A stretch of 14,793 nucleotides of DNA from an uncultured Eubacteriales bacterium (GCA_900545325.1 UQZE01000043.1:1-14793); one strand, 5' to 3'. Shown: positions 1-7,308, counted from the stretch's first letter. Numbers and translations are program-made. Notes: generated by a model from the letters alone, not told the origin.

Positions 1-432
1 GCGCTCTACAAGGCTTTGCAGGCGAGCGGTACGCACGTGGCGAATTACGGAACGATTTTCGTAACGGTTTGCGATAAGGACAAAGAAGAGGCCCTGCCGC
101 TCATCCGCCGCTTTTACAACCTCGGTTTCAATATCGAAGCGACCGAGGGCACGGCGAAGTTCCTGAAAAAGAACGGAATCCGCACGAGAGTAAAGGGCAA
201 GATCAGCGACGGCAAGAGCGACATTCTGGAATCTATCCGCAAGGGCTACGTCAATTACGTCATCAACACGAGGGACGTCGATTCCCTGTCCCAGCAGTCG
301 GACGGGTATCTGATCCGCCGCTGCGCCGTGGAAAACAACGTTACCATGTTCACCGCGCTCGACACGGTGCGCGTGCTTCTCGACGTTCTCGAGGAAATAA
401 CCATCACGATTTCCACGATAGACGGAGAGTGA
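1..432 (+). CDS. carB: Carbamoyl-phosphate synthase large subunit, C-terminal fragment (5' end outside window)
   Basis: The frame is open from the first base of the window, so this is the 3' end of a longer gene, not a gene starting at the in-frame TTG at 16. The roughly 143 visible residues match the C-terminal MGS-like allosteric domain of CarB. They include the DKDKEEALPLIRRF segment, the 'GFNIEATEGTAKFL' strand-turn-helix, and the 'YVNYVINT' strand that precedes the effector-binding loop. CarB condenses ammonia, bicarbonate and ATP to carbamoyl phosphate, feeding both pyrimidines and arginine. In the family this domain binds regulators such as UMP, IMP or ornithine; which of these act here cannot be told. 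Only 1 nt separates the TGA from pyrK, so the gene is clearly part of the pyr operon. The catalytic ATP-grasp halves lie outside the window. Confidence 0.93.
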   Translation, partial: ALYKALQASGTHVANYGTIFVTVCDKDKEEALPLIRRFYNLGFNIEATEGTAKFLKKNGIRTRVKGKISDGKSDILESIRKGYVNYVINTRDVDSLSQQSDGYLIRRCAVENNVTMFTALDTVRVLLDVLEEITITISTIDGE

Positions 433-433
433 A

Positions 434-1147
434 ATGTTTACTGTACTCACAAACAAAAAAATCGCGCAGAACGTGTACGAAATGACGCTTGCGGGCGACA
501 CGTCGGGCATAAAAAACGCGGGGCAGTTCGTCAATGTCAAAATAGACGGACTGTTCCTGCGCCGTCCGATCTCGGTATGCGATTACGGCGAAAACTTTCT
601 AAAAATCATCTATAAGGTCGTGGGACGTGGCACGGAAAAGATGAGCGCCATGTCCGCGGGGCAGCCGCTCGACATCCTCACGGGGCTGGGCAACGGTTAC
701 GACCTGTCTGCGGCTGGCGATAAACCTCTGCTCATCGGCGGGGGCGTGGGCGTGCCGCCCCTTTATAACCTTGCGAAAAAACTGCTCGCGGCGGGAAAAA
801 AGGTTTCCGTCATTCTCGGTTTCAATACCGAAAGCGAAATATTTTACGAAGAGGAATTCCGCGCGCTCGGCGCCGACGTTACCGTCGCCACGGCGGACGG
901 CAGCTACGGGGTGAAGGGGTTCGTTACGGCGGTGAAAAAAGAACATTCCTACGTGTACGCCTGCGGTCCCGAACCCATGCTCAAAGCCGTTTACGGCGCG
1001 TTCGACGGCGGCGGGGAATATTCCTTTGAAGAGCGCATGGGGTGCGGATTCGGCGCCTGCATGGGCTGCAGCTGCAAGACCAAATACGGCAGCAAGCGGA
1101 TTTGCAAGGACGGCCCCGTGCTCAAAAAGGAGGAGATAATATGGTAA
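434..1147 (+). CDS. pyrK: Dihydroorotate dehydrogenase B electron-transfer subunit
   Basis: This 237-residue iron-sulfur flavoprotein carries electrons from dihydroorotate oxidation (via PyrD) to NAD+. It has the ferredoxin-reductase layout. An N-terminal beta-barrel carries the FAD motif RRPISV (residues 43-48). A nucleotide-binding domain has the glycine-rich IGGGVGVPP (101-109) and the ACGPEPM signature (176-182). A C-terminal [2Fe-2S] site has C204, C209, C212 and C224, in the spacing expected for PyrK and followed by KDGPVL. Length is close to the family norm. The ATG follows a GGAGAG ribosome site lying inside the end of carB. The last codons overlap the start of pyrD, as expected for subunits of one heterotetramer made together. 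Its presence identifies the dihydroorotate dehydrogenase as the NAD-linked class 1B enzyme common in Firmicutes. Confidence 0.96.
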   Translation: MFTVLTNKKIAQNVYEMTLAGDTSGIKNAGQFVNVKIDGLFLRRPISVCDYGENFLKIIYKVVGRGTEKMSAMSAGQPLDILTGLGNGYDLSAAGDKPLLIGGGVGVPPLYNLAKKLLAAGKKVSVILGFNTESEIFYEEEFRALGADVTVATADGSYGVKGFVTAVKKEHSYVYACGPEPMLKAVYGAFDGGGEYSFEERMGCGFGACMGCSCKTKYGSKRICKDGPVLKKEEIIW

Positions 1148-2055
1148 ATACCGAGGTAACCCTTTCGGGGCTCGTCTTGGATAACCCCGTTATCCCCGCG
1201 AGCGGCACGTTCGGGTTCGGCTACGAATTCAACGATTTTTACGATATAAACATACTCGGCAGCATAGCGCTCAAAGGCACTACGAAGGAAGCGCGTTTCG
1301 GCAACCCCACGCCGCGCATCGCGGAATGTACGGAGGGGCTTTTGAACAGCGTGGGCTTACAAAATCCGGGCGTGGAAAAAGTGGTGGGCGAAGAACTGCC
1401 GAAATTAAAAAAGGTGTTCCGCAAAAAGGCGATCGCCAACGTGAGCGGTTTTTCCGTGGAAGAATACGTTTATACCGCCGCCCTGCTCGACAGGGAAGAA
1501 CAGATCGGCCTTATCGAACTCAACGTCAGCTGTCCCAACGTGCACGCGGGGGGCATGAGTTTCGGCGTGGAACCCGAAAAGGTGGAGGAAGTTACCCGCG
1601 CGGTGAAGTCCGCCGTCAGAAAGCCGCTGTACGTAAAACTCACGCCCAACGTCGCCGATATCGCCGCAACGGCGCGGGCGGCGGAACGCGGCGGCGCGGA
1701 CGGGCTGGCGCTCATCAACACCCTGCTCGGCATGCGCATCGGTTTGAAGACGAGAAAACCCGTCCTCGCCAACAAAAAGGGCGGTTTTTCGGGGCGGGCG
1801 GTCTTTCCCGTCGCGCTCAGAATGGTCTACGAAGCATACGAGGCGGTGAATATCCCCATTATCGGCATGGGCGGCGTCGCCACGGCGGAGGACGTGCTCG
1901 AAATGATGTTCGCGGGCGCAAGCGCCGTTGAAGTGGGCGCGGAAAACCTCGTGGATCCGTACGCCTGCAAAAAAATTATCGAAGATCTTCCGCGCGTCAT
2001 GCAAAAATACGGCGTGCGGAAATTAAGCGAAATAATAGGAGAAGCGCATAAATGA
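1141..2055 (+). CDS. pyrD: Dihydroorotate dehydrogenase B, catalytic subunit
   Basis: This FMN enzyme oxidises dihydroorotate to orotate, the fourth step of UMP synthesis, in complex with PyrK. The start chosen is ATG 1141. It has a strong AAAGGAGGAG ribosome site at 1126-1135 and gives 304 residues beginning MVNTEVTLSG, the usual family length. An in-frame upstream ATG at 1042 would add 33 residues that only read the PyrK cysteine-rich tail in another frame. Visible signatures are SGTFGFGYEF near residues 21-30, KGTT near 45-48, the active-site loop ELNVSCPNV with catalytic Cys131 (Cys, not Ser, as in class 1 enzymes), LINTLLGMRIG, and the phosphate-binding IIGMGGVATAEDVLEM and AVEVGAEN near the C-terminus. 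It overlaps pyrK by 7 nt and pyrF by 4 nt, which suggests translational coupling. Confidence 0.97.
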   Translation: MVNTEVTLSGLVLDNPVIPASGTFGFGYEFNDFYDINILGSIALKGTTKEARFGNPTPRIAECTEGLLNSVGLQNPGVEKVVGEELPKLKKVFRKKAIANVSGFSVEEYVYTAALLDREEQIGLIELNVSCPNVHAGGMSFGVEPEKVEEVTRAVKSAVRKPLYVKLTPNVADIAATARAAERGGADGLALINTLLGMRIGLKTRKPVLANKKGGFSGRAVFPVALRMVYEAYEAVNIPIIGMGGVATAEDVLEMMFAGASAVEVGAENLVDPYACKKIIEDLPRVMQKYGVRKLSEIIGEAHK

Positions 2056-2747
2056 AAGACGTTATCATCGCACTCGATTTCAAAAACAGGGAGGAAACGC
2101 TCGCGTTCCTCGATAAGTTCAGCGGCAGAAAACCTTATGTCAAAATAGGCATGGAGCTTTTTTACGCCGAAGGGCCCGCGATTGTGAAAGAGATCAAGGC
2201 GCGCGGGCATAAAATTTTTCTCGATCTGAAACTGCACGATATTCCCAACACCGTGATGAAGGCGATGAACGTCTTGTCGCGGCTCGACGTAGATATGTGC
2301 AACCTGCACGCGGGCGGCACCGTCGCCATGATGGAGGCCGCGCTCAAAGGTCTTACGAGGGAGGACGGCACGCGCCCTCTGCTCGTCGCGGTAACGCAGC
2401 TCACCAGCACTTCGCAGGAGGCGATGGAGCGCGACCTTCTCATCAGGGAACCTATCGACAAAGTGGTTATGCACTACGCCGCGAACGCCGCGAAAGCGGG
2501 GCTGGACGGCGTTGTCTGTTCGCCGTTGGAGGCGGGAAAAGTGCATGACGTATGCGGCAAAAACTTTCTCACCGTTACGCCCGGCGTGCGTTTTTCCGAC
2601 GAGGAAAAGGGCGACCAGGTGCGCGTTACCACGCCCGCGAAAGCGGCCGAACTCAGTTCGGATTATATCGTGATGGGGCGCCCGATCACCGCGGCGGCCG
2701 ATCCCGCGGCGGCTTACGAAAGAGCGCTGAAAGAATTTCTCGGTTAA
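2052..2747 (+). CDS. pyrF: Orotidine-5'-phosphate decarboxylase, class I
   Basis: This enzyme decarboxylates OMP to UMP, the last step of the pathway. The 231-residue TIM-barrel protein has the class I layout: IIALDF near the N-terminus (Asp9), Lys31 in YVKIGMELF, and the catalytic stretch FLDLKLHDIPNTV at 57-69. These supply the Lys31, Asp58, Lys60, Asp63 tetrad, in register with the Bacillus enzyme. The C-terminal phosphate-binding region reads VTPGVRF, then DYIVMGRPIT with the expected arginine. The ATG overlaps the pyrD stop in an ATGA arrangement. Nothing looks truncated or altered. It sits before pyrE, so the two enzymes that turn orotate into UMP are adjacent. Confidence 0.97.
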   Translation: MKDVIIALDFKNREETLAFLDKFSGRKPYVKIGMELFYAEGPAIVKEIKARGHKIFLDLKLHDIPNTVMKAMNVLSRLDVDMCNLHAGGTVAMMEAALKGLTREDGTRPLLVAVTQLTSTSQEAMERDLLIREPIDKVVMHYAANAAKAGLDGVVCSPLEAGKVHDVCGKNFLTVTPGVRFSDEEKGDQVRVTTPAKAAELSSDYIVMGRPITAAADPAAAYERALKEFLG

Positions 2748-2759
2748 GGAGTTACATAC

Positions 2760-3395
2760 ATGAAAAGACTGATTGCAAAAGATTTACTTTCCATCGGCGC
2801 GGTGTTCCTGCGCCCCGACCAACCTTTCACCTGGGCCAGCGGCATCAAAAGCCCGATCTACTGCGACAACCGCCTGACGCTGACCGCCCCGCACGTGAGA
2901 AACGACGTGGAAAACGGGCTGGTGCAGCTGATCAAGGAAAATTATCCCGGAGCGGAAGTTCTCATGGGCACGAGCACGGCTGGCATCGCCCACGCGGCCA
3001 TCTGCGGACATCTCATGAAACTCCCGATGGGATACGTGAGGAGCGGCGCGAAAGACCACGGCAGAACCAACCAGATCGAGGGCAGGCTCGAAAAGGGAGA
3101 AAAGGTCGTGGTGGTGGAGGATCTTATCTCCACGGGCGGCAGCGTGATCGAGGTGGTCGACGCGCTGAGGAACGCGGGCGCGGAGGTGCTCGGCGTGGTC
3201 AGCATATTCACGTACGGCATGAAAAAGGGGATAGATCGCCTTGCCGCAGCCGACGTGAAAAACGTCAGCCTGTGCGATCTCGACGTTTTGGCCGAAGTCG
3301 CCGCCGAAGAAGGGTACATCAAGGAGGAGGACAAGGCCCGCCTTTTGAAATTCCGCGATAATCCGTCGGACGAAAGCTGGATAGCGAGGGGGTGA
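2760..3395 (+). CDS. pyrE: Orotate phosphoribosyltransferase
   Basis: This enzyme joins orotate to PRPP, giving OMP for PyrF. The 211-residue protein has a type I phosphoribosyltransferase core with the PRPP-binding signature VVVVEDLISTGGS at residues 116-128. The flexible loop carries RSGAKDHGR (94-102), whose Lys and His lie over the active site in this family. The N-terminal FTWASGIKSPIYCDNR (23-38) is the orotate-binding region. The ATG follows AAGGAG at 2746-2751, which overlaps the pyrF stop codon; the intergenic gap is 12 nt. Length and motifs are normal. The short C-terminal tail ending DESWIARG is unremarkable. Confidence 0.96.
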   Translation: MKRLIAKDLLSIGAVFLRPDQPFTWASGIKSPIYCDNRLTLTAPHVRNDVENGLVQLIKENYPGAEVLMGTSTAGIAHAAICGHLMKLPMGYVRSGAKDHGRTNQIEGRLEKGEKVVVVEDLISTGGSVIEVVDALRNAGAEVLGVVSIFTYGMKKGIDRLAAADVKNVSLCDLDVLAEVAAEEGYIKEEDKARLLKFRDNPSDESWIARG

Positions 3396-3399
3396 GCGC

Positions 3400-4476
3400 A
3401 TGCGCCATATTCTCGATATAACCGATCTCGGCGTGGAGGAGGTGGCGTCGCTCGTTTCCGTGGCGGAGGATATCGCCGCCCACCGCGAAAAATACGCGCA
3501 TATTCTCGCGGGAAAAAAGCTCGCCACCCTCTTTTACGAGCCGAGCACGAGGACGCGTATGAGCTTCGAGGCCGCCATGATCGAGCTGGGCGGCAGCGTG
3601 ATCAGCTGCGCGGATATGAGCCGTTCCTCGGCGGCAAAGGGCGAAACGCTGAAAGACACGGTGCGCGTGGTCGGCAACTATGCGGACGTAATCGCCATGC
3701 GCCATCCTTGCGAAGGCGCGGCGTACGCGGCGGCGCTGAAATCGCCCGTGCCCGTGATCAACGCGGGGGACGGCGGCCATTGCCATCCCACGCAGACGCT
3801 TGCCGACCTTCTTACCATACACCGCGAAGTCGGCAGGTTCGACGGCATCACCATAGGCCTGTGCGGCGATCTCAAATACGGGCGCACCGTCCACTCGCTC
3901 ATCAACGCCATGCTGCGCTACGAGGGGGTGAAATTCGTGCTCATCTCGCCCGAAGAGCTGCGCCTGCCCGACTACATGCTGGAAACGCTGAAAAACGCGG
4001 GCGCGCGGTATGAAGAGATCCCCGCCCTTGAGGCCGCCCTGCCCGTGCTCGACGTGCTCTATATGACGCGCGTGCAGAAAGAGCGTTTCGACGACGAGAG
4101 CGAATACGGGCGCGTAAAAGATTGTTACGTACTGACTGCGGAAAAGATGAAACTTGCGAAAAAGAGCGCAGTCGTCCTGCATCCGCTTCCGCGCGTCAAC
4201 GAGATCGCCGAGGACGTAGACGACGATCCGCGCGCGGCGTATTTCCGCCAGACGATGAACGGCAAGCTCATGCGCATGGCGCTCATTTTGAAAGTCGTTT
4301 CCGAAAAGGGCGGGGAAGTCGGACGGGAGGAAACCGTTGCGGGCTGCAGATGCATAAACAAAAAATGCATATCGCACGCCGAGCCTCTCGCGCCCCTCTA
4401 TAAAAAACGGGAAGAAAACGGCAAACATAAATGCATATACTGCGAAACGCTGCAAACGATCGACCGCCTTCGGTAA
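3400..4476 (+). CDS. pyrB: Aspartate carbamoyltransferase with a fused PyrI-type zinc domain
   Basis: This enzyme condenses carbamoyl phosphate with aspartate, the committed step of pyrimidine synthesis. Residues 1 to about 305 are a complete catalytic chain: STRTR at 49-53 (carbamoyl phosphate loop), RHPCEGA at 101-107, NAGDGGHCHPTQTLADLLTI at 121-140, GLCGDLKYGRTVHSL at 153-167, and HPLPRVNEI at 261-269. Residues 310-358 add a four-cysteine module, C318-x4-C323-ISHAEP...C345-x2-C348. It closely resembles the zinc-binding C-terminal domain of the E. coli regulatory chain PyrI, which has CxxxxC-ISHAEP then CxxC. The N-terminal nucleotide-binding domain of PyrI is absent. In E. coli the zinc domain makes the contact to catalytic chains, so here it may hold trimers together without ATP/CTP control; that is inference. 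This is the last pyr gene. It starts 4 nt after pyrE behind a G-rich ribosome site. Confidence 0.95.
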   Translation: MRHILDITDLGVEEVASLVSVAEDIAAHREKYAHILAGKKLATLFYEPSTRTRMSFEAAMIELGGSVISCADMSRSSAAKGETLKDTVRVVGNYADVIAMRHPCEGAAYAAALKSPVPVINAGDGGHCHPTQTLADLLTIHREVGRFDGITIGLCGDLKYGRTVHSLINAMLRYEGVKFVLISPEELRLPDYMLETLKNAGARYEEIPALEAALPVLDVLYMTRVQKERFDDESEYGRVKDCYVLTAEKMKLAKKSAVVLHPLPRVNEIAEDVDDDPRAAYFRQTMNGKLMRMALILKVVSEKGGEVGREETVAGCRCINKKCISHAEPLAPLYKKREENGKHKCIYCETLQTIDRLR

Positions 4477-4515
4477 AATAACGGTAAATTTTGTTTTATC
4501 TGCGGTTTCTTTTCC

Positions 4516-4527
4516 GCAAACGTTTGC
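4516..4527. promoter_or_regulatory. Perfect 12-bp palindrome, LacI-family-like operator
   Basis: GCAAACGTTTGC is its own reverse complement, has the central CG typical of LacI/GalR-family operators, and matches the core of the E. coli PurR box. It overlaps the proposed -35 box of the manA promoter (4524-4529), where a bound repressor would block RNA polymerase. Which regulator binds is unknown; none is encoded in the window. The operator role is inferred from form and position only. Confidence 0.45.
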
Positions 4528-4553
4528 AAAATCGCGCGCTTTCAGTGTATAAT
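4524..4553 (+). promoter_or_regulatory. Sigma-A-type promoter for the manA group
   Basis: TTGCAA (4524-4529), an 18-bp spacer and a perfect TATAAT (4548-4553) form a good housekeeping promoter in the pyrB-manA gap. Initiation would fall near 4559-4562, leaving a leader of about 75 nt before the manA start. The -35 box lies inside the palindrome at 4516-4527, so the promoter is probably repressible. Confidence 0.6.
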
Positions 4554-4554
4554 A

Positions 4555-4578
4555 AAAGCACGGCCACGGCCGTGCTTT
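4555..4578 (+). terminator. Strong hairpin after pyrB, probable pyr operon terminator
   Basis: AAAGCACGGCC and GGCCGTGCTTT form a perfect 11-bp inverted repeat separated by two bases; a real hairpin would open to about a 4-nt loop. The U-tract is modest (TTTATGCATTTT), so termination may be incomplete. The hairpin overlaps the expected start site of the promoter at 4524-4553. Full-length pyr read-through RNA could fold it, while RNA started at that promoter would begin within the left arm. Confidence 0.5.
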
Positions 4579-4634
4579 ATGCATTTTAAAGTATAAATCG
4601 CAAGATTTGCACATAAAATTTCAGGAGGCCGCAA

Positions 4635-5543
4635 ATGGATATCGAAAAACTTTACCCCGAAACGAAGGATTACATCTGGGGCGGAAACAAACTCAGAGAA
4701 TACGGAAAGACGAGCGATAAGGACCGCATCGCGGAAAGCTGGGAGCTTTCCTTTCATCCCGACGGTCCGAGCAGGCTTGCGGACGGCAGGCTGCTCAAAG
4801 ACGTCGCGACAAAGCGGGACTGGGGCGAAAACGCCGCGCGCTTTCCGTTTTTTCCCATTCTGATTAAATTTATCGACGCGAAAGACAACCTTTCCGTACA
4901 GGTGCACCCCTCGGACGAATACGCGCTCGCAAACGAAGGTCAGTTCGGCAAGACCGAAATGTGGTATATCGCGGAGGCGGAGGAGGGCGCGGGGATTTAT
5001 CTCGGGTTCGGAAAGGACGTTACGGCGGAGGAATTCGGCAAAGCGATAGAGGAGGGCACCGTCCTCGATCTGCTGAACTTTTTCAAGGTGAAAAAGGGCG
5101 AACATTACTTTATCGGGGCGGGCACGGTGCACGCCATAGGCAAGGGTTGCGTGATCGCCGAGATACAGCAGAACAGCAATCTCACCTACCGCGTATACGA
5201 TTACGGCAGAAAGGATAAAAACGGTAAGGGCAGGGAACTGCACGTAGACAAGGCGAAAAAAGTGGCGAACCTTTCAAAATTCGTCTACGATCCGCTGAAC
5301 GCCGACTACAACGGCGGAAAGCTTATCGGCGAATGTAAATATTTCAAAGTGGCGAAATACGTCGTCGGCGGCGAAAAGAAATTTACCGCCGACGAAAAGA
5401 GTTTCAAGGCGGTTACCGTGCTTTCGGGGAGCGGAAGCGTGGGCGGCCGTCCCGCAAAAAAAGGGGACACGTTCTTCGTCCCTGCCGCTTACGGCGCGTT
5501 CGCCGTGGACGGCTCGATGGAAATACTCGTGTCCGAAGTATGA
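4635..5543 (+). CDS. manA: Mannose-6-phosphate isomerase, class I (zinc)
   Basis: This enzyme interconverts mannose-6-phosphate and fructose-6-phosphate, linking mannose use or GDP-mannose supply to glycolysis. The 302-residue cupin-type protein has the family features: YIWGG near residue 13, ESWELSFHPDGPS at 34-46, and the metal ligands Gln89 and His91 in VQVHPSDEYA, Glu108 in KTEMWY and His166 in GAGTVHAIG. These are followed by EIQQNSNLTYRVYDYGR (176-191) with the catalytic arginine. The length fits the short bacterial form. The start follows AGGAGG at 4623-4628. The gene has its own promoter with a possible LacI-type operator, which fits sugar-responsive control. The downstream protease gene starts only 15 nt after the stop, so the two are probably co-transcribed, although no functional link is obvious. 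Confidence 0.94.
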   Translation: MDIEKLYPETKDYIWGGNKLREYGKTSDKDRIAESWELSFHPDGPSRLADGRLLKDVATKRDWGENAARFPFFPILIKFIDAKDNLSVQVHPSDEYALANEGQFGKTEMWYIAEAEEGAGIYLGFGKDVTAEEFGKAIEEGTVLDLLNFFKVKKGEHYFIGAGTVHAIGKGCVIAEIQQNSNLTYRVYDYGRKDKNGKGRELHVDKAKKVANLSKFVYDPLNADYNGGKLIGECKYFKVAKYVVGGEKKFTADEKSFKAVTVLSGSGSVGGRPAKKGDTFFVPAAYGAFAVDGSMEILVSEV

Positions 5544-5558
5544 TTTTCGGAGAATAAA

Positions 5559-6344
5559 ATGAAAAAAAGATTACTCGCCGCCGTTTTGGCCGCCGCGCTC
5601 GCGCTGGGGTTTTCGGCGTGCACGCTCAACGTCAACAGGTCGGAATATCTCGACTTCATCAATTCGCTCAGCGAAACGGCGGTCAAGGGCAGCGTGAAAA
5701 TAGAGATCGTCTATTCGCGCGGCGCGGGCCCTCTCAGCCAGGCGTATATCGCGCAGGGGAGCGGCGTGATATATGAACAGGAGGCGGGTTGGTATTACGC
5801 GCTCACCAACAATCACGTAGTCGCCGAAGATCCCGAATTTCCCGAATACACCATGATCGTGTACGATTGTTACGGCAATATGTACGAAGGCAGCGTGGTG
5901 GACTCTTCCGCGGAGGACGATCTCGCGGTCGTGAAATTTCCCGCGCAGGAGGATATTGCGGGGGAATATCCCGAACTGAAAATCATCGGATTTGCGGACG
6001 ATAATCCCGATACGGGGGACGTGGTCGCTTCGGTCGGCGCGCCCGACGGCAAGTTCAATTCGGTTACGCTCGGCAGGGTGCGCGGCTATTCCACGGTGCA
6101 ACTTTCGGAAGAAGTTTCGTCGAGCAGCGTCGCCTATCCCGTCGTGTGCCATACGGCGATCACCCACCAGGGATCGAGCGGCGGCATGCTGCTGAACGAA
6201 CGGCTCGAAATCGTGGGCGTAAATTTCGCGGGCGCGGTCAACGAGGACGGGGACGGCGGCGAACAGTTCGTCGAAGGCTATGCGATCCCTTTGAAAAAGG
6301 TGCTCGCGTTTCTGGATATAGGAGGGAATACTTTTGCATGGTAA
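5559..6344 (+). CDS. Trypsin-like serine protease lipoprotein (HtrA-like, no PDZ domain)
   Basis: A 261-residue chymotrypsin-fold protease probably anchored outside the membrane. The N-terminus is a lipoprotein signal: MKKR, a hydrophobic stretch, then GFSAC with the lipidated cysteine at 21. The catalytic triad can be placed as His86 in ALTNNHVVAE, Asp121 in AEDDLAVVKF, and Ser207 in HQGSSGGML, the family GNSGG motif with the Asn changed to Ser. The spacing and the DLAVVKF strand are typical of the DegP/HtrA S1C group. The chain stops after the protease domain, so the usual C-terminal PDZ domain is missing. It lies 15 nt after manA and its end overlaps the start of the YitT gene, so all three probably share a transcript. 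The substrate is unknown; envelope protein quality control is a guess from family membership. Confidence 0.85.
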   Translation: MKKRLLAAVLAAALALGFSACTLNVNRSEYLDFINSLSETAVKGSVKIEIVYSRGAGPLSQAYIAQGSGVIYEQEAGWYYALTNNHVVAEDPEFPEYTMIVYDCYGNMYEGSVVDSSAEDDLAVVKFPAQEDIAGEYPELKIIGFADDNPDTGDVVASVGAPDGKFNSVTLGRVRGYSTVQLSEEVSSSSVAYPVVCHTAITHQGSSGGMLLNERLEIVGVNFAGAVNEDGDGGEQFVEGYAIPLKKVLAFLDIGGNTFAW

Positions 6345-7272
6345 GGGGATTATTAAAAGGGAAGTAATCAGGTACTTGTTCCTGACGCTCGCGGGCACGA
6401 TCAACGCTTTCGGCGTAACGGTCTTTTTGCTGCCCGTGCAGCTCATAGACAGCGGCTTTTCGGGCACGAGCATGCTGCTCGCGCAGATCACGCCGCTCGC
6501 GCTCAGCATCTGGCTGATCATACTCAATTTCCCCGTGTACCTCTTCGCGTGGAAGCGGCTGGGGATAAAGATGCTGCTGTCCTCGCTGTGGGCGATTGCG
6601 GTGTATTCCGCGATGTCCGCGGTGTTCCAGGCCGTCTTTCCCGTCATCGGCGAGGGTGTAAGCCCCATCACGGGCGCGAACCTTCTGCTCTCGTCGATAT
6701 TCGGCGGGCTGATCTCGGGCATCGGCAGCGGGCTCACCATCCGTTCGGGCGGGGCGATCGACGGCGTGGAGGTCATGTCGCTCGTTTTTGCCAAAAAGCT
6801 CAACCTCACGGTCGGCACCTTCGTCATGATATTCAACGTCGTTTTGTACGTCGTGTGCGGCATTCTGTTCGATTCGTGGGAACTGCCGCTCTATTCCATC
6901 ATTTCCTACGCGGTGGGGTTGAAAGCCGTGGACTTTATCGTAGACGGTCTGGACAAGGCGAAAGCCGTGATGATCATCACCGAAAATCCCGATACGCTGC
7001 TCAAGAGCATCAGCGATTATTTCGGGCGCGGCATCACGATTTTCGACGCGCACGGGTATTATTCCGATCTCGGCAAAAAGGTCATCTACGTGGTGGTGAA
7101 CCGCTTTGAAATCGCCCGTCTGAAAACCATCATCTCCGCGGCGGACGAAAACGCGTTCGTTACCATTTCGGATATTTCCGATACCATGGGCGCCAACGTA
7201 AAACTGAGCAAGCGCCGCAAAAAGCAGGATCTGCCGGCGGAAGAACTCCCCTCGGAAGCGGACGCAGAATAA
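6334..7272 (+). CDS. YitT-family membrane protein with C-terminal DUF2179 domain
   Basis: A 312-residue integral membrane protein of the YitT/UPF0750 family, whose transport or other function is not established. Hydrophobic segments lie at about residues 14-34, 45-72, 79-103, 115-133, 160-179 and 186-203. The family-typical glycine-rich motif RSGGAIDGVEVMSLVF occurs at 137-152. Residues from about 208 to 290 form the soluble DUF2179 domain (AVMIITENPDTLLKSI, then ITIFDAHGYYS), followed by a charged tail. The start must be TTG 6334: an in-frame TAG at 6319 rules out earlier starts, the next in-frame ATG is within the membrane region, and GGAGGG at 6321-6326 is correctly spaced. It overlaps the protease gene by 11 nt, which suggests coupled translation. 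Confidence 0.87.
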   Translation: MHGKGIIKREVIRYLFLTLAGTINAFGVTVFLLPVQLIDSGFSGTSMLLAQITPLALSIWLIILNFPVYLFAWKRLGIKMLLSSLWAIAVYSAMSAVFQAVFPVIGEGVSPITGANLLLSSIFGGLISGIGSGLTIRSGGAIDGVEVMSLVFAKKLNLTVGTFVMIFNVVLYVVCGILFDSWELPLYSIISYAVGLKAVDFIVDGLDKAKAVMIITENPDTLLKSISDYFGRGITIFDAHGYYSDLGKKVIYVVVNRFEIARLKTIISAADENAFVTISDISDTMGANVKLSKRRKKQDLPAEELPSEADAE

Positions 7273-7286
7273 TGAAAGACTTTTTT

Positions 7287-7308
7287 AAGCGCGCCTTCGG
7301 GGGCGCTT
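7287..7308 (+). terminator. Hairpin terminator after the YitT gene
   Basis: AAGCGCGCC, a TTCG tetraloop, and GGGGCGCTT form a 9-bp stem with one internal G-G mismatch, 14 nt after the YitT stop. The stable UUCG-type loop and the position favour a terminator. The T-tract behind it (GATTATTATG) is weak, so termination may be partial. Confidence 0.55.

Noticed and set aside
1042..1140. An earlier ATG start for pyrD.
   Set aside because: The extra 33 residues are only the pyrK iron-sulfur tail read in another frame. ATG 1141 has a strong ribosome site and gives the family-typical N-terminus.
4501..4518. TGCGG...CCGCA hairpin as the pyr operon terminator.
   Set aside because: The stem is only 5 bp with an 8-nt loop and is followed by AACGTTTGC, not a T-tract. 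The hairpin at 4555-4578 is far stronger.
3319..4614. A 431-codon minus-strand open frame opposite pyrB, with similar long ones at 5571-6863 and 13286-14524.
   Set aside because: Each lies opposite or across well-recognised + strand genes and has the same composition-driven His/Arg-rich make-up. None has a convincing domain.
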